Shown: positions 33,350 through 42,994, numbered from the stretch's first letter. The stretch: 64,000 bases of DNA from an uncultured Eudoraea sp. (GCF_947490415.1 NZ_CANLGX010000001.1:186001-250000), one strand, 5' to 3'. Numbers and translations: made by a program. Notes: generated from the letters alone by a model not told the origin.

Positions 33350-34192
33350 TTATTGGTTCATCCCTAAATTTATAACTTCTTGCTTAGTTAAATGCCTCCA
33401 ATGTCCCCTGGGAAGATCTTTTTTGGTTAGCCCGGCAAAAATCACACGATCGAGTTTTTTTACCTCATATCCAAGATGCTCAAAAATACGGCGTACAATC
33501 CTGTTTCTGCCGCTGTGTATCTCTATGCCTACTTCGCGCTTGGGAGAATTGTTTATATAACTGACTTCATCAACCTTAATTGGACCATCATCTAAGGTAA
33601 TTCCTTCCTGTATTTTTTTTAAATCCTCTCCTGAAAGGTTTTTGTTCAATTCAACGTGATAAATCTTTCGGATACCATGTCTTGGATGCGTAAGCTTTTT
33701 AGCCAGATCCCCGTCGTTGGTAAAAAGCAAGAGCCCTGTGGTATTCTTGTCCAGCCGTCCAACCGGCACTAATCTCGACTTTGAAGCTTTGGAAACTAAT
33801 TCCATAACTGTTCTTCTTCCCCTTTCATCACTTGTAGTGGTGATAAAATTCTTGGGTTTGTTTAAAAGCACATATTCCTTTTTTTGTGGGTTGAGCAAAC
33901 GTCCGTCAAACTTAACAATATCAGTAAGTTTAACTTTGTGTCCCATTTCAGTAATGGTCTTTCCGTTCACCGTCACATTTCCGGCTGTTATATATGTATC
34001 AGCTTCTCTTCTGGAGCAAACACCGGCATTCGCTACGTAACGATTAAGCCTTATTAAATCAGGATCTGAAGAAGCAGGATTAGTCTTTTTAGAACTTGTT
34101 GCGACACGTCCTTTGGAAAACGGTTTTTTTGTATACTCCTTTCTTTTTCCCGGAGTATTACTTTTCTCTTTATTTGATTGCGGTCTGCGCAT
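33350..34192 (-). CDS. RsuA/RluB-type rRNA pseudouridine synthase
   Basis: 280 aa. A lysine/serine-rich basic N-terminal tail (1-45) precedes an S4 RNA-binding domain (RLNRYVANAGVCSRREADTYI, about 48-68) and the pseudouridine synthase domain with catalytic aspartate in GRLDKNTTGLLLF and the late GRNRIVRRIFEHLGY. It isomerises uridine in 23S or 16S rRNA; RluB (23S) is the closest guess, while RsuA or RluE/F cannot be excluded. The minus-strand promoter TACCTTTG (34208-34215 on plus) lies 15 nt before the ATG. It is convergent with the BLUF gene (1 nt apart). Confidence 0.88.
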   Translation of the reverse strand: MRRPQSNKEKSNTPGKRKEYTKKPFSKGRVATSSKKTNPASSDPDLIRLNRYVANAGVCSRREADTYITAGNVTVNGKTITEMGHKVKLTDIVKFDGRLLNPQKKEYVLLNKPKNFITTTSDERGRRTVMELVSKASKSRLVPVGRLDKNTTGLLLFTNDGDLAKKLTHPRHGIRKIYHVELNKNLSGEDLKKIQEGITLDDGPIKVDEVSYINNSPKREVGIEIHSGRNRIVRRIFEHLGYEVKKLDRVIFAGLTKKDLPRGHWRHLTKQEVINLGMNQ

Positions 34193-34264
34193 TGTCTAAA
34201 TTTTGAGCAAAGGTAGTAAAGGGAATTGGATGTAGCTTAGCGTAAAAGTCAATATATCTGCAAC

Positions 34265-35215
34265 TTAATCTTCAAGATCGATTGTTGACTGCCGTTGCCT
34301 GTTTACCACCAATTTAGTTATATCCGGTCTGGAGTAGTGACCAGCAGGATCAAAATTTTGTCTTTCTTCATAAACTCTGTTGAAATCCAAAGTTTGAAAA
34401 ATAAGCCCTTCCTTACCTACTACCGGTTCCAGGATCCATTCTCCATCGGGACCTGCTATACAGGATCCGCCATTGGCCAGTATTTCAGGCGTCTTTTTTA
34501 ATAATAGTTCTACATGTGGTAAATTATTTGGCAAATCCTTTTTGTGCATCAAAGATGAAACAGAGACTACAAAACTCCTGGATTCCCTTGCAATAAAGCG
34601 GGTAATATCTCTTGTGTTGTATTCACTACCCGGCCAAACAGCAATATGCAAATTTTCTCCCAAACCATACATTGCAGCCCTTACCAAAGGCATCCAGTTT
34701 TCCCAGCAATTTAGCCCCCCTACAGTAAAACGTTTTAAATTGTGAGTCTTCAGACCATGGCCGTCTCCAGGTGCCCATGTAAGTCGCTCGTCGTATGTAG
34801 GCTGTAGCTTTCGGTGAACAGATTTTATTTCCCCCTTATTATTAATATATACCAAAGAGCAATACAAGCTATGGCTGCCCCTGTCCGGGGGCCGTTCGAT
34901 AATTCCCAGATAAATTGCGAGTTCATGTTCACGGGCTAAAGCACATATACCGTCAAGTTCTCCTTTTTCTACTTGAATAGCATTGTGCATATAATGTGCA
35001 TGTATTTCCTTGTTAATCTTTAAATTCCAGGAAGCACCATCGGTATATGCCAGCCAAAAAGGATATCCCGGAAGAAATCCTTCCCCGAAAATTAAGAGTT
35101 CTGCATTCCCCTCAGCTGCTAATCGTATGGTGTCTTTTATTTTAGCAATAGTACCCTTTTTGTCTAACCATACAGGGGAAATTTGTGCCAGAGCTAAACT
35201 TAAATGATTTTGCAT
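34265..35215 (-). CDS. Nitrilase-family carbon-nitrogen hydrolase
   Basis: 316 aa. The catalytic triad is complete: Glu45 (FGEGFLPGYP), Lys136 (HRKLQPTYDE) and Cys170 (GGLNCWENW). The CWEN motif and E-x-x-x-PGYP are those of true nitrilases and cyanide hydratases, which turn nitriles into acids and ammonia, more than of amidases. The start codon overlaps the UbiA stop codon by one base (TAATG), so it is translationally coupled to the isoprenoid genes upstream. What nitrile it would meet there is unknown. Oddly, it has no aldoxime dehydratase partner. Confidence 0.87.
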   Translation of the reverse strand: MQNHLSLALAQISPVWLDKKGTIAKIKDTIRLAAEGNAELLIFGEGFLPGYPFWLAYTDGASWNLKINKEIHAHYMHNAIQVEKGELDGICALAREHELAIYLGIIERPPDRGSHSLYCSLVYINNKGEIKSVHRKLQPTYDERLTWAPGDGHGLKTHNLKRFTVGGLNCWENWMPLVRAAMYGLGENLHIAVWPGSEYNTRDITRFIARESRSFVVSVSSLMHKKDLPNNLPHVELLLKKTPEILANGGSCIAGPDGEWILEPVVGKEGLIFQTLDFNRVYEERQNFDPAGHYSRPDITKLVVNRQRQSTIDLED

Positions 35216-36120
35216 TAAAATATTCTGTTTAGAACAAGATCTATATCAATCAATAATATACTAAAAACACCAGCAACAATTATAAACTTAAGAATATTGT
35301 GAAGCCAAATATAATCTTTCTTGGTCTTGGACTTCCAGAGCAAAATCAGGAATACTAATAAAAAAAGAATACAGGCAATAAAGTAAATATTCATATGACC
35401 CACATTATATTTATTAATTAACAAGGAAGCGGGTATCAATGTGAGTAGTATTAAAAAACTAATACCCAGCTTAGAATACAAGGGGCCGTATAAAACGGGA
35501 ATAGTCTTATAATTTTGAACCAGGTCACCTGTAATATTTTCCATATCCTTAATCATTTCACGAGCCAAAATCAATAGAAACAAGAAGATCGCATGGACAA
35601 AAATAACCGTATCAAAATTTCTATAATACACGAAGATTGCAAAGAAAGGGGCAATTATTAATGTGGCTGAAACTATGTTTCCAACAAAAGGTATTTTTTT
35701 TAATTTATGTGAATACAACCAAATTCCAAATACATAGGCAGAAAAGAATAATACTGCCCGGAAAGACACGTAGCTGGCCAATAAAACCGCAAGGAAGTTA
35801 AAAACAAAATAGGCGCTTAATTTTGTACGTTGATTTACCAATCGGTCCAGCATACTCTTTTGTGGTCTATTGATAAGGTCCTTCTCCGAGTCATAAAAAC
35901 TATTAATGATATAGCCGGCGGATATTACCAGAGCTGATGCTAATACCAGTACAAATAAATTTGGATCAAATACAACTTCACGTAAGGGAAGGTCCGGAGC
36001 CAGTATATAAATAGAAGCAAGATACTGGGCAAGGGTTATCATAAGGACATTATATCCTCTTATTATAGAAAACAGACTCAGGCCTTTTAATAGCAGGAGT
36101 TTGTTTTTTCTACTAAGCAT
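35215..36120 (-). CDS. UbiA-family prenyltransferase (geranylgeranylglycerol-phosphate synthase-like)
   Basis: 301 aa, about nine membrane spans. The two aspartate-rich prenyl-diphosphate motifs are NSFYDSEKDLINRP (about 65-80) and the later DMENITGDLVQNY. Flavobacterial homologues are annotated as geranylgeranylglycerol-phosphate geranylgeranyltransferase, but the acceptor is not proven; quinone, heme and lipid acceptors are possible. It follows mevalonate kinase by 10 nt and is 1 nt overlapped with the nitrilase gene, so its substrate probably derives from the mevalonate pathway encoded just upstream. Confidence 0.85.
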   Translation of the reverse strand: MLSRKNKLLLLKGLSLFSIIRGYNVLMITLAQYLASIYILAPDLPLREVVFDPNLFVLVLASALVISAGYIINSFYDSEKDLINRPQKSMLDRLVNQRTKLSAYFVFNFLAVLLASYVSFRAVLFFSAYVFGIWLYSHKLKKIPFVGNIVSATLIIAPFFAIFVYYRNFDTVIFVHAIFLFLLILAREMIKDMENITGDLVQNYKTIPVLYGPLYSKLGISFLILLTLIPASLLINKYNVGHMNIYFIACILFLLVFLILLWKSKTKKDYIWLHNILKFIIVAGVFSILLIDIDLVLNRIF

Positions 36121-36130
36121 TTTTAGGGTC

Positions 36131-37069
36131 TTAGAAGTTGTATACCACTTCTAAATGATGGTCTTTTAACGCAGTTCTTGCTTTTGCCAAATCCTGAGTG
36201 AATCCTAAAATATAACCACCCCCTCCGGATCCGCATAATTTCAGGTAGTAATCATTAGTTTCTATACCGTGCTTCCAAAGTTTATGAAATTCTTTGGGGA
36301 TCATAGGTTTGAAATGGTCCAAAACCACGTGTGAAAGTTGCTTCAGATTTCCAAAAAGCGACTTCACATTACCACTTACAAAATCCTCAACACAGGCATC
36401 AGTATGTTTAATAAACTGATCTTTCAAAACATTACGGAAGCCTTCATGTTTCATTTTATCCATAAAAATTTGCACCATCGGCGCTGTTTCTCCTATGATT
36501 CCACTATCCAATAAAAAGACCGCGCCTTTCCCATTCAAATTTTGGGAGGGTATACTGGTAGATTCTATATTTTCTTGTGAATTAATTAGAATAGGTAAGC
36601 TGAGATAACTGTTTAAAGGATCCAGACCTGAAGATTTACCATGGAAAAATGATTCCATTTTACCGAAAATCATTTTGAGTTTTAGTAATTTTTCCCGGGT
36701 CAGATTTTCGAGTACGGTGATTTTTTCAATAGAATACTTGTCATAAATTGCGGCCACCAAAGCACCACTGCTTCCAATACCATAACCTTGAGGAATAGAA
36801 CTGTCAAAATACATTCCGGTATCCACATCAGACTTTAAGGCCTTCAAATCAAAAGATAATAGCTCGGGTTCCTGACCTTGTAAATCGTTTAAATAATGAA
36901 AATATTTTTTCAGGCTTTCATTAGATTTCTTAGCCGTTTCAGACAGGTTATCGTCCTTCTTAAGGGCACCCTTAAAAAAATTGTAAGGAATAGAGAGTCC
37001 TTTGGAATCCTTGATGATTCCGTATTCACCAAACAGTAAAATTTTTGAATAAAAAAGAGGTCCTTTCAT
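36131..37069 (-). CDS. GHMP kinase, mevalonate kinase
   Basis: 312 aa. GHMP kinase motifs: SKILLFGEYGIIKDS (8-22), the phosphate loop GYGIGSSGALVAAIY (about 95-109), and the C-terminal LCGSGGGGYILGF. It phosphorylates mevalonate with ATP (EC 2.7.1.36), supplying isoprenoids. It lies 59 nt after the diphosphomevalonate decarboxylase and 10 nt before UbiA. A dedicated phosphomevalonate kinase gene is not in this window, so either it is encoded elsewhere or the operon is split. Confidence 0.85.
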   Translation of the reverse strand: MKGPLFYSKILLFGEYGIIKDSKGLSIPYNFFKGALKKDDNLSETAKKSNESLKKYFHYLNDLQGQEPELLSFDLKALKSDVDTGMYFDSSIPQGYGIGSSGALVAAIYDKYSIEKITVLENLTREKLLKLKMIFGKMESFFHGKSSGLDPLNSYLSLPILINSQENIESTSIPSQNLNGKGAVFLLDSGIIGETAPMVQIFMDKMKHEGFRNVLKDQFIKHTDACVEDFVSGNVKSLFGNLKQLSHVVLDHFKPMIPKEFHKLWKHGIETNDYYLKLCGSGGGGYILGFTQDLAKARTALKDHHLEVVYNF

Positions 37070-37128
37070 CTAAATTCAATTAATTATATCTCTAAGATAG
37101 GGTGTATTAGCTTTAATAATGGCTTAAA

Positions 37129-38211
37129 TTACATTTTTTTGGCCCCAAATCCAATTCGGTCGCAAATATACTGCCCATTTTCACAATAAGCAATTAGCTC
37201 CTCTTTAATAAATTTATTGACCTCATTTTTCTCATTATTGGGGTAAAGTAGATGTACATTGGCCCCGGCATCTAAGGTAAAACAAAGGTGGTTTTGGGTA
37301 GTCCTCCGAAATTCCCAAATTTTCTCAATAATGTTCAGCGTATTAGGTTTCATCAGGATAAAATATGGAATACTGGTCATCATCATGGCATGTAGAGTAA
37401 GTGCTTCACTCTCAACCACTTCAATAAAATCATCCAGATTACCTTCGGCGAATATTGAACGTAAACGAATTAGATTGTCGTGAGCCTGTACAAACCGATT
37501 TTGAGCGAATGGGTGGCTGTGCATAAGGTCATGACCAACCGTACTGCTAACACTTTTCTTTCCCTTATGTACCAGTAGAATAGTATCCTGATAACTTTTA
37601 AACACTTCGCCCACTGGATAAGGATAGGGTATTCCATATAGATTCGTACTCCCAATTATTTCATTGTGTTCCCCCCATTGAACAAGATTACCCTTAATAC
37701 TTCGGCATGCACTACCTGATCCCAATCGCGCTAAAAAAGATGCTTTTTTATAGAAAAAATCCGGATCCATCTCGGAAACCATTTGTTTTTCTATATCCAT
37801 GAGACATAAAGCCAAAGCGGCCATACCACTGGCGGAAGAGGCAATGCCGCTGCTATGTGGAAAGGTGTTGGAAGTATTAATGGAGAAATGATAACTTCTA
37901 AGAAAAGGAATATACTTTTCAATCCGTTTAAAAAATGTTACGATCTTGGGCTTAAAATCTTCCCTGGATTTTCCTTCAAAAAGTAAATCAAATGAAAATT
38001 CTTCATTTATTTTATCAAGCTTAGTAAAGGCCACAGACGTTATAGTTCTGCACTTGTCCAGTGTAAAACTTACTGAGGCATTGGCCGGTATTTGATTTTG
38101 TTTCTTACCCCAGTACTTAACTAATGCAATATTACTTGGAGCTTTCCACTGTACCCTACCTTGTTCCTTTAAATACAAATTGGATGAAGGAATAAAGTCG
38201 TTTTCGATCAT
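37129..38211 (-). CDS. mvaD: Diphosphomevalonate decarboxylase
   Basis: About 360 aa from the ATG at 38209-38211; an upstream GTG at 38217 is less likely. It decarboxylates mevalonate diphosphate to isopentenyl diphosphate (EC 4.1.1.33). GHMP-type motifs: APSNIALVKYWGKK (the family signature), SVSFTLDKCRT, the phosphate loop SSGIASSASGMAALA, and ASFLARLGSGSACRS with the conserved Ser. The late TLDAGANVHLLYP is also diagnostic. It heads the minus-strand isoprenoid operon behind a consensus promoter. Confidence 0.92.
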   Translation of the reverse strand: MIENDFIPSSNLYLKEQGRVQWKAPSNIALVKYWGKKQNQIPANASVSFTLDKCRTITSVAFTKLDKINEEFSFDLLFEGKSREDFKPKIVTFFKRIEKYIPFLRSYHFSINTSNTFPHSSGIASSASGMAALALCLMDIEKQMVSEMDPDFFYKKASFLARLGSGSACRSIKGNLVQWGEHNEIIGSTNLYGIPYPYPVGEVFKSYQDTILLVHKGKKSVSSTVGHDLMHSHPFAQNRFVQAHDNLIRLRSIFAEGNLDDFIEVVESEALTLHAMMMTSIPYFILMKPNTLNIIEKIWEFRRTTQNHLCFTLDAGANVHLLYPNNEKNEVNKFIKEELIAYCENGQYICDRIGFGAKKM

Positions 38212-38228
38212 GCACACAACAATTTATG

Positions 38229-38256
38229 CAAAGATAGTTTTTAACTGCCTTTGCAA
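38229..38256 (-). promoter_or_regulatory. Promoter of the mevalonate operon (minus strand)
   Basis: Read on the minus strand: TTG (38256-38254), 17 nt, then TATCTTTG (38236-38229), an exact TAnnTTTG. It lies 17 nt before the mvaD ATG. Bacteroidota consensus. Confidence 0.7.
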
Positions 38257-38307
38257 TAGCCTCTATTAAAATAAATTACTATTTTAGATCACTTACATCA
38301 ACTAATT

Positions 38308-38781
38308 TTGAAAAAGAAGCTAACCTATATTACCATTTCAGTAACCATATGTCTTATCATAGGTTTTTTATCTGGGTTTGCAACTCAGTCTTCGGTAAAT
38401 GATTGGTACCTGGCACTGAATAAACCTAGTTTTAATCCTCCAAATTGGATTTTTGCTCCTGTTTGGACGCTGCTATATATTCTAATGGGTATAGCAGCCG
38501 GTATTGTATGGGCAAAGGGATTTTATCATATTTGGGTGAAAACAGCATTGTATAATTTTGGGTTTCAGTTATTATTTAATGCACTTTGGAGTGTCGTATT
38601 TTTCGGATTTAAAAATCCATTCTGGGCACTTTTGGTAATTCTGTTTCTCCTTGCCTTAATTTTAGTAACCATTAAATGGTTTAATGTGGTGAGCAGGACA
38701 GCAGCATATCTCCTCATTCCCTATTTTCTATGGGTTTGCTTTGCCACCCTCTTAAATTATAGAATTTGGGAATTGAATTAG
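38308..38781 (+). CDS. tspO: TspO/MBR family membrane protein
   Basis: 157 aa with five membrane helices. The family signature is clear: SVNDWYLALNKPSFNPPNW (tryptophan-rich loop 1), FAPVWTLLYILMGIAAGIVW, and NALWSVVFFGFKNPFWALLVIL. Members bind porphyrins and act in tetrapyrrole or oxidative and light stress. The start is TTG (38308), because the next Met is inside helix 2. It is divergent from mvaD and ends 4 nt inside the convergent DUF1697 gene. Its neighbourhood also holds a BLUF sensor. Confidence 0.9.
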   Translation: MKKKLTYITISVTICLIIGFLSGFATQSSVNDWYLALNKPSFNPPNWIFAPVWTLLYILMGIAAGIVWAKGFYHIWVKTALYNFGFQLLFNALWSVVFFGFKNPFWALLVILFLLALILVTIKWFNVVSRTAAYLLIPYFLWVCFATLLNYRIWELN

Positions 38782-39320
38782 CTTACAGCTAATTCCATTA
38801 ATTTTAAAGCTGTTTTATGGTTTCTTGCGGTAGCCTTAACCTGAAATTTTTGCTCAAATAGGTTTGTGTTTAGTTTTGCCTTACCCATTCCACAAAGGCA
38901 TTTCAGATAGATATAATCCTTACAAATAAAGAACCTTTCATTTTGAAATTTAGTTTCTTTAAATAATTCAACCGCCCTTCTTTTCGGAACATCTTTTAAG
39001 AACACATAATATGTTTTGCCCGTGTCATCCCTATCTAACGGTTTAAATGGATTGTCATTTACTATTTTTTCAAGCTTAGATCTTGTTAAAACAATTACAG
39101 GTACCAGAAAGCCATAGGCTTTTTCCAGAGCACTTTCTATTTTCTGTTCCAACTTTTTAGTATCAACTTCATTGCTTTGAAATATTACATTCCCACTTTG
39201 GATGTATGATCTAACCGCTAAAAACCCTGATTTTTCAAAAATCAGCCTCAAATCAGCCATCATTATTTTTTTGTGACCTCCAACGTTGATGCCCCTTAGC
39301 AGGGCTATATATTTAGGCAT
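38778..39320 (-). CDS. DUF1697 domain protein
   Basis: 180 aa. The N-terminal signature YIALLRGINVGGHKKIMMADLR (4-25) and SYIQSGNVIFQS define DUF1697. The C-terminal half has FICKDYIYLKCLCGMGKAKL and ends ...RNHKTALKLMEL. The cellular role is unknown to me; structures of the family show a ferredoxin-like fold. It is a single gene, convergent with tspO (4-nt overlap) and divergent from glpK. Confidence 0.9.
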   Translation of the reverse strand: MPKYIALLRGINVGGHKKIMMADLRLIFEKSGFLAVRSYIQSGNVIFQSNEVDTKKLEQKIESALEKAYGFLVPVIVLTRSKLEKIVNDNPFKPLDRDDTGKTYYVFLKDVPKRRAVELFKETKFQNERFFICKDYIYLKCLCGMGKAKLNTNLFEQKFQVKATARNHKTALKLMELAVS

Positions 39321-39449
39321 TGGAAAACGAATTTTTAAACACAGGCAAAAAATACAGCATTGAAGTTAGCAAACTATGAAGTATAAAATAAATCAATTAC
39401 ATTTATTATCTTTCATTTTTTATTCTATAAAATCCACACCGCTAATAGT

Positions 39450-40940
39450 ATGGAAACCTATATCCTTGCTTTTGATCAAGGTACCACAAGCTGTAGAGCA
39501 TTAATTTTTGATAAAAAAGGAAGTATTATTTCTACTTCCCAGAGAGAATTTACGCAATATTTTCCCAAACCGGGTTGGGTGGAGCATGATGCAATGGAAA
39601 TTTGGTCTACTCAAGTTGCTATGGCTGCTGAAACCGTTACTAAAAAAGGATTAGAAGCAAAAAATATCGCGGCCATAGGAATTACAAATCAACGTGAAAC
39701 CGTTGTTGTTTGGGATAAAAAAACAGGAAAACCTGTTTACAATGCCATTGTCTGGCAAGACAAAAGAACAGCCAAATATTGCGACCTTTTAAAAAGTGAA
39801 GGAAAATCTCAATGGATGCGTGAAAAAACGGGTCTTGTAATTGATGCTTATTTCTCTGGCACAAAAGTCAAATGGATCTTAGATAATGTAGAAGGAGTGC
39901 GGGAAAGAGCCGAGGCCGGTGATTTAATCATGGGAACAATAGATACCTGGCTAATATGGAACATGACCAAAGGGGAATTGCACGTAACTGATGTAACCAA
40001 TGCTTGCAGAACACTTTTATTCAATATCAACACCCTTGAATGGGATGATGAACTCTTAGAATTATTTACTATTCCGAAAAGTATGTTGCCCAGAGTAAAA
40101 CAGTCCAGTGAGATTTACGGACATACGGCTCCGGGATTGTTTGCCTGCAGAATTCCAATTTCAGGAATAGCCGGAGATCAACAGGCTGCGTTATTTGGTC
40201 AAATGTGCACAAAGCAGGGAATGGTAAAAAACACTTATGGCACAGGATGTTTTATGTTAATGAATATTGGTGATAAGCCAATAGTGTCTAAAAACAATCT
40301 TCTTACTTCCGTAGCCTGGCAAATAAATGGTAAAGCTGAGTACGTCCTCGAAGGAAGTATTTTTATTGCCGGGGCTGTGGTGCAGTGGCTTAGAGATAGT
40401 CTTAAAATCATTAAAACATCTAAAGAAGTGGAACAACTGGCCAGCTCTGTGTCGGATTCGGGTGGCGTTTATTTTGTCCCTGCTTTTGCAGGTTTGGGAG
40501 CTCCGCACTGGAATCAACATGCGAAGGGTACCATATTTGGTCTGACCCGCGGAAGTACAGATGCTCATATAGCAAGGGCTGCCTTGGAATCTATTGCCTT
40601 TCAGACTATGGATATTTTAAAGGCAATGGAAGCAGATTCGGGGATATCAATTAAGGAATTAAGGGTAGATGGAGGTGCTACGGTTAACAATCTACTTATG
40701 CAATTTCAAGCAGATGTATTAAATACAGTAACTGTAAGGCCTAAAATAGTAGAAACCACAGTAATGGGCGCTGCATTCCTTGCCGGACTGGCAGTAGGTT
40801 ACTGGGATAATCTGGAACAAATTCAGGAGATTTGGCAAACCGATGTACATTTTAACCCAACAACAGACCGGGTTTTAATAAACAAGCAGATTGATGGCTG
40901 GTATAAAGCCATTGAAGCCTTGGAATTTTGGACAAAATAG
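39450..40940 (+). CDS. glpK: Glycerol kinase
   Basis: 496 aa, full length. It phosphorylates glycerol to sn-glycerol-3-phosphate with ATP (EC 2.7.1.30). FGGY kinase signatures: [14 protein letters not shown] (8-21), [44 protein letters not shown] and the late [17 protein letters not shown]. The next gene, glpF, starts 19 nt later. TATCTTTC at 39407-39414 lies in the -7 position upstream (35 nt to the ATG). No glpD is adjacent. Confidence 0.96.
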   Translation: METYILAFDQGTTSCRALIFDKKGSIISTSQREFTQYFPKPGWVEHDAMEIWSTQVAMAAETVTKKGLEAKNIAAIGITNQRETVVVWDKKTGKPVYNAIVWQDKRTAKYCDLLKSEGKSQWMREKTGLVIDAYFSGTKVKWILDNVEGVRERAEAGDLIMGTIDTWLIWNMTKGELHVTDVTNACRTLLFNINTLEWDDELLELFTIPKSMLPRVKQSSEIYGHTAPGLFACRIPISGIAGDQQAALFGQMCTKQGMVKNTYGTGCFMLMNIGDKPIVSKNNLLTSVAWQINGKAEYVLEGSIFIAGAVVQWLRDSLKIIKTSKEVEQLASSVSDSGGVYFVPAFAGLGAPHWNQHAKGTIFGLTRGSTDAHIARAALESIAFQTMDILKAMEADSGISIKELRVDGGATVNNLLMQFQADVLNTVTVRPKIVETTVMGAAFLAGLAVGYWDNLEQIQEIWQTDVHFNPTTDRVLINKQIDGWYKAIEALEFWTK

Positions 40941-40959
40941 ATAAAAACCAATATTATAT

Positions 40960-41694
40960 ATGACACCATTTATCGCTGAAATAATAGGCACATTTCTGTT
41001 AATCCTACTTGGGTGCGGAGTCACCGCCAATGTAGTGCTAAAAGATACTAAAGGACACAATAGTGGATGGATTGTAATTACAACCGGTTGGGCCTTTGCG
41101 GTTTATATCGGTGTGATTGTTGCTGCACCTTATAGTGGAGCGCATATTAATCCTGCCGTGAGTATAGGCCTGGCCGCTGCCGGAGAATTTCCCTGGGATA
41201 TGGTCCCCTCCTACTTGCTGGCTCAGTTTCTGGGAGCTATGCTGGGTGCTTTGTTAGTATGGCTGATTTACATAGACCATTTTGACCGAACTGAGGAACA
41301 AGGTTTAAAACTTGTAGTGTTTAGCACCAGTCCGGCTATCAAAAATATTTTCGCAAACATACTGGTGGAAATTTCAGGAACATTTGTTCTGGTCTTTGCA
41401 GTTCTCTTTTTTACAGACGCTACTATTGTGGAATCGGACGCTGTAATAGGTTTGGGTTCTCTGGGGGCTATTCCCGTTGCCTTTGTTGTTTGGGGAATTG
41501 GACTATCTCTGGGCGGCACTACAGGTTATGCAATTAACCCGGCAAGGGATCTGGGGCCAAGAATTATGCATGCTCTGCTACCTATTAAAAACAAAGGTAA
41601 AAACGACTGGTCTTATTCATGGATTCCGGTGATTGGCCCTCTTTTGGGCAGTTTGCTTGCGGCTTTTCTTTACCTCGCATTTCCGCTGGTTTAA
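40960..41694 (+). CDS. glpF: Aquaglyceroporin (glycerol facilitator)
   Basis: 244 aa, six spans plus two half-helices. The two pore motifs are AHINPAVS and YAINPARD, the second followed by LGPR. The Asp after the second NPA-type motif (NPARD) is characteristic of glycerol-conducting aquaporins. It follows glpK by 19 nt, a classic glycerol uptake pair in which the kinase traps the imported glycerol. It ends 10 nt before the convergent flavoprotein gene. Confidence 0.95.
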   Translation: MTPFIAEIIGTFLLILLGCGVTANVVLKDTKGHNSGWIVITTGWAFAVYIGVIVAAPYSGAHINPAVSIGLAAAGEFPWDMVPSYLLAQFLGAMLGALLVWLIYIDHFDRTEEQGLKLVVFSTSPAIKNIFANILVEISGTFVLVFAVLFFTDATIVESDAVIGLGSLGAIPVAFVVWGIGLSLGGTTGYAINPARDLGPRIMHALLPIKNKGKNDWSYSWIPVIGPLLGSLLAAFLYLAFPLV

Positions 41695-41704
41695 TTAACG
41701 GTTT

Positions 41705-42994
41705 CTACAAAGACTTCGCAATCGCCTGAGCAGCGATATAAGCCCCGGTCCATGCGTTTTGAAAATTAAAGCCCCCGGTAACCGCGTCTATATTTAATAC
41801 CTCACCTGCAAAATACAAACCGGGGAGAATTTTACTCTCAAAAGTCTTAAAATTTACCTCTTTAAGATCCACACCACCGGCAGTTACAAATTCTTCTTTA
41901 AAGGTACTCTTTCCTTCTACATTAAATTCTGAAGCCGTTATAAATTGTCCGAGTCTATCCAGCTGCTTCCGGGAAACATCGGCCCATTTTAAATCCTTAG
42001 CTATATCGGATGCAATAACCAATTTGCCCCATAATCTTGCAGGGAGATCAATAGCCTTCGTTTTGTAAATTGTCTTCTTTGGATCGATCTGTTTTATCTC
42101 ATTAAAAAGAGCTAAAAGTCCCTCCTTATGATAATCGGGCATCCAATTAATTCTCACCCTAAACCTATAGTTGTACTCATTTAATAATCTGGCGGCACGG
42201 GCTGAGAGTTTTAAGATAACCGGGCCACTCAAACCCCAATGTGTAATAAGAACAGGGCCTTCGGAAATCAAATTTAAAGTACCACTTTTTCTTTTTTTAA
42301 ATTTGGTATTGATCTCTTTTCCCATCATCTGTCTGGGTAAAATTTCAATCCTGGCATTAGTGCTCAGCCCGGGAATTCCGGAAATTCTACTATCATTAAT
42401 ATTAAATGTAAATAAAGAAGGTACAGGTGTCACAATGTTATGTCCGAGCTGTTCTAACAAATTCCATATTTTAGTACTGCTCCCTGTTGCAAGTACAATT
42501 CTTTTTGCCTGATAAACCTTTTTAACTGATTGCACCTGCCATACCGCCTCTTTACCCAATTTAATATCTTTAAATGGCTGGATATTTATAACTGAGCTAC
42601 TCTTAAGGAGGGTAATACCGTATTTCTGTATTTCACCAAGAAAACAATCGATAATGGTCTGGGAGGAATTACTTTCAGGAAACATTCTCCCATCTGATTC
42701 GGTTTTTATTTTTATTCCACGTTTTTCAAAAAACTGTATCGTATCTGCTGTGGAATAAATGTGAAACGGACCCAAAAGTTCTTTTTCGCCCCTGGGGTAG
42801 TTTTTTACCAGTGAAGAGGGCTCAAATTCTGCATGGGTGACGTTACATCGGCCACCACCTGATACCTTAACTTTGGACAGGACTTGTTTTCCACGCTCAA
42901 GAATGGCTATTTTCAAACTAGGATTTGCTTCTGCAATATGAATAGCGCAATAAAATCCTGCAGCACCACCTCCTACTATAATTACATCAAACAT
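41705..42994 (-). CDS. BaiN/HI0933-family FAD-binding flavoprotein
   Basis: 429 aa. N-terminal FAD motif IIVGGGAAGFYCAI (5-18), KVSGGGRCNVTH, the middle IVLATGSSTKIWN, and the C-terminal LYFAGEVLNIDAVTGGFNFQNAWTGA that defines the HI0933/YhiN group. The physiological reaction is unclear; one homologue has a role in bile-acid metabolism, but most are simply oxidoreductases. It overlaps the GDPD gene by one base (TAATG), so it is the last gene of a run of seven on this strand. Confidence 0.87.
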   Translation of the reverse strand: MFDVIIVGGGAAGFYCAIHIAEANPSLKIAILERGKQVLSKVKVSGGGRCNVTHAEFEPSSLVKNYPRGEKELLGPFHIYSTADTIQFFEKRGIKIKTESDGRMFPESNSSQTIIDCFLGEIQKYGITLLKSSSVINIQPFKDIKLGKEAVWQVQSVKKVYQAKRIVLATGSSTKIWNLLEQLGHNIVTPVPSLFTFNINDSRISGIPGLSTNARIEILPRQMMGKEINTKFKKRKSGTLNLISEGPVLITHWGLSGPVILKLSARAARLLNEYNYRFRVRINWMPDYHKEGLLALFNEIKQIDPKKTIYKTKAIDLPARLWGKLVIASDIAKDLKWADVSRKQLDRLGQFITASEFNVEGKSTFKEEFVTAGGVDLKEVNFKTFESKILPGLYFAGEVLNIDAVTGGFNFQNAWTGAYIAAQAIAKSL

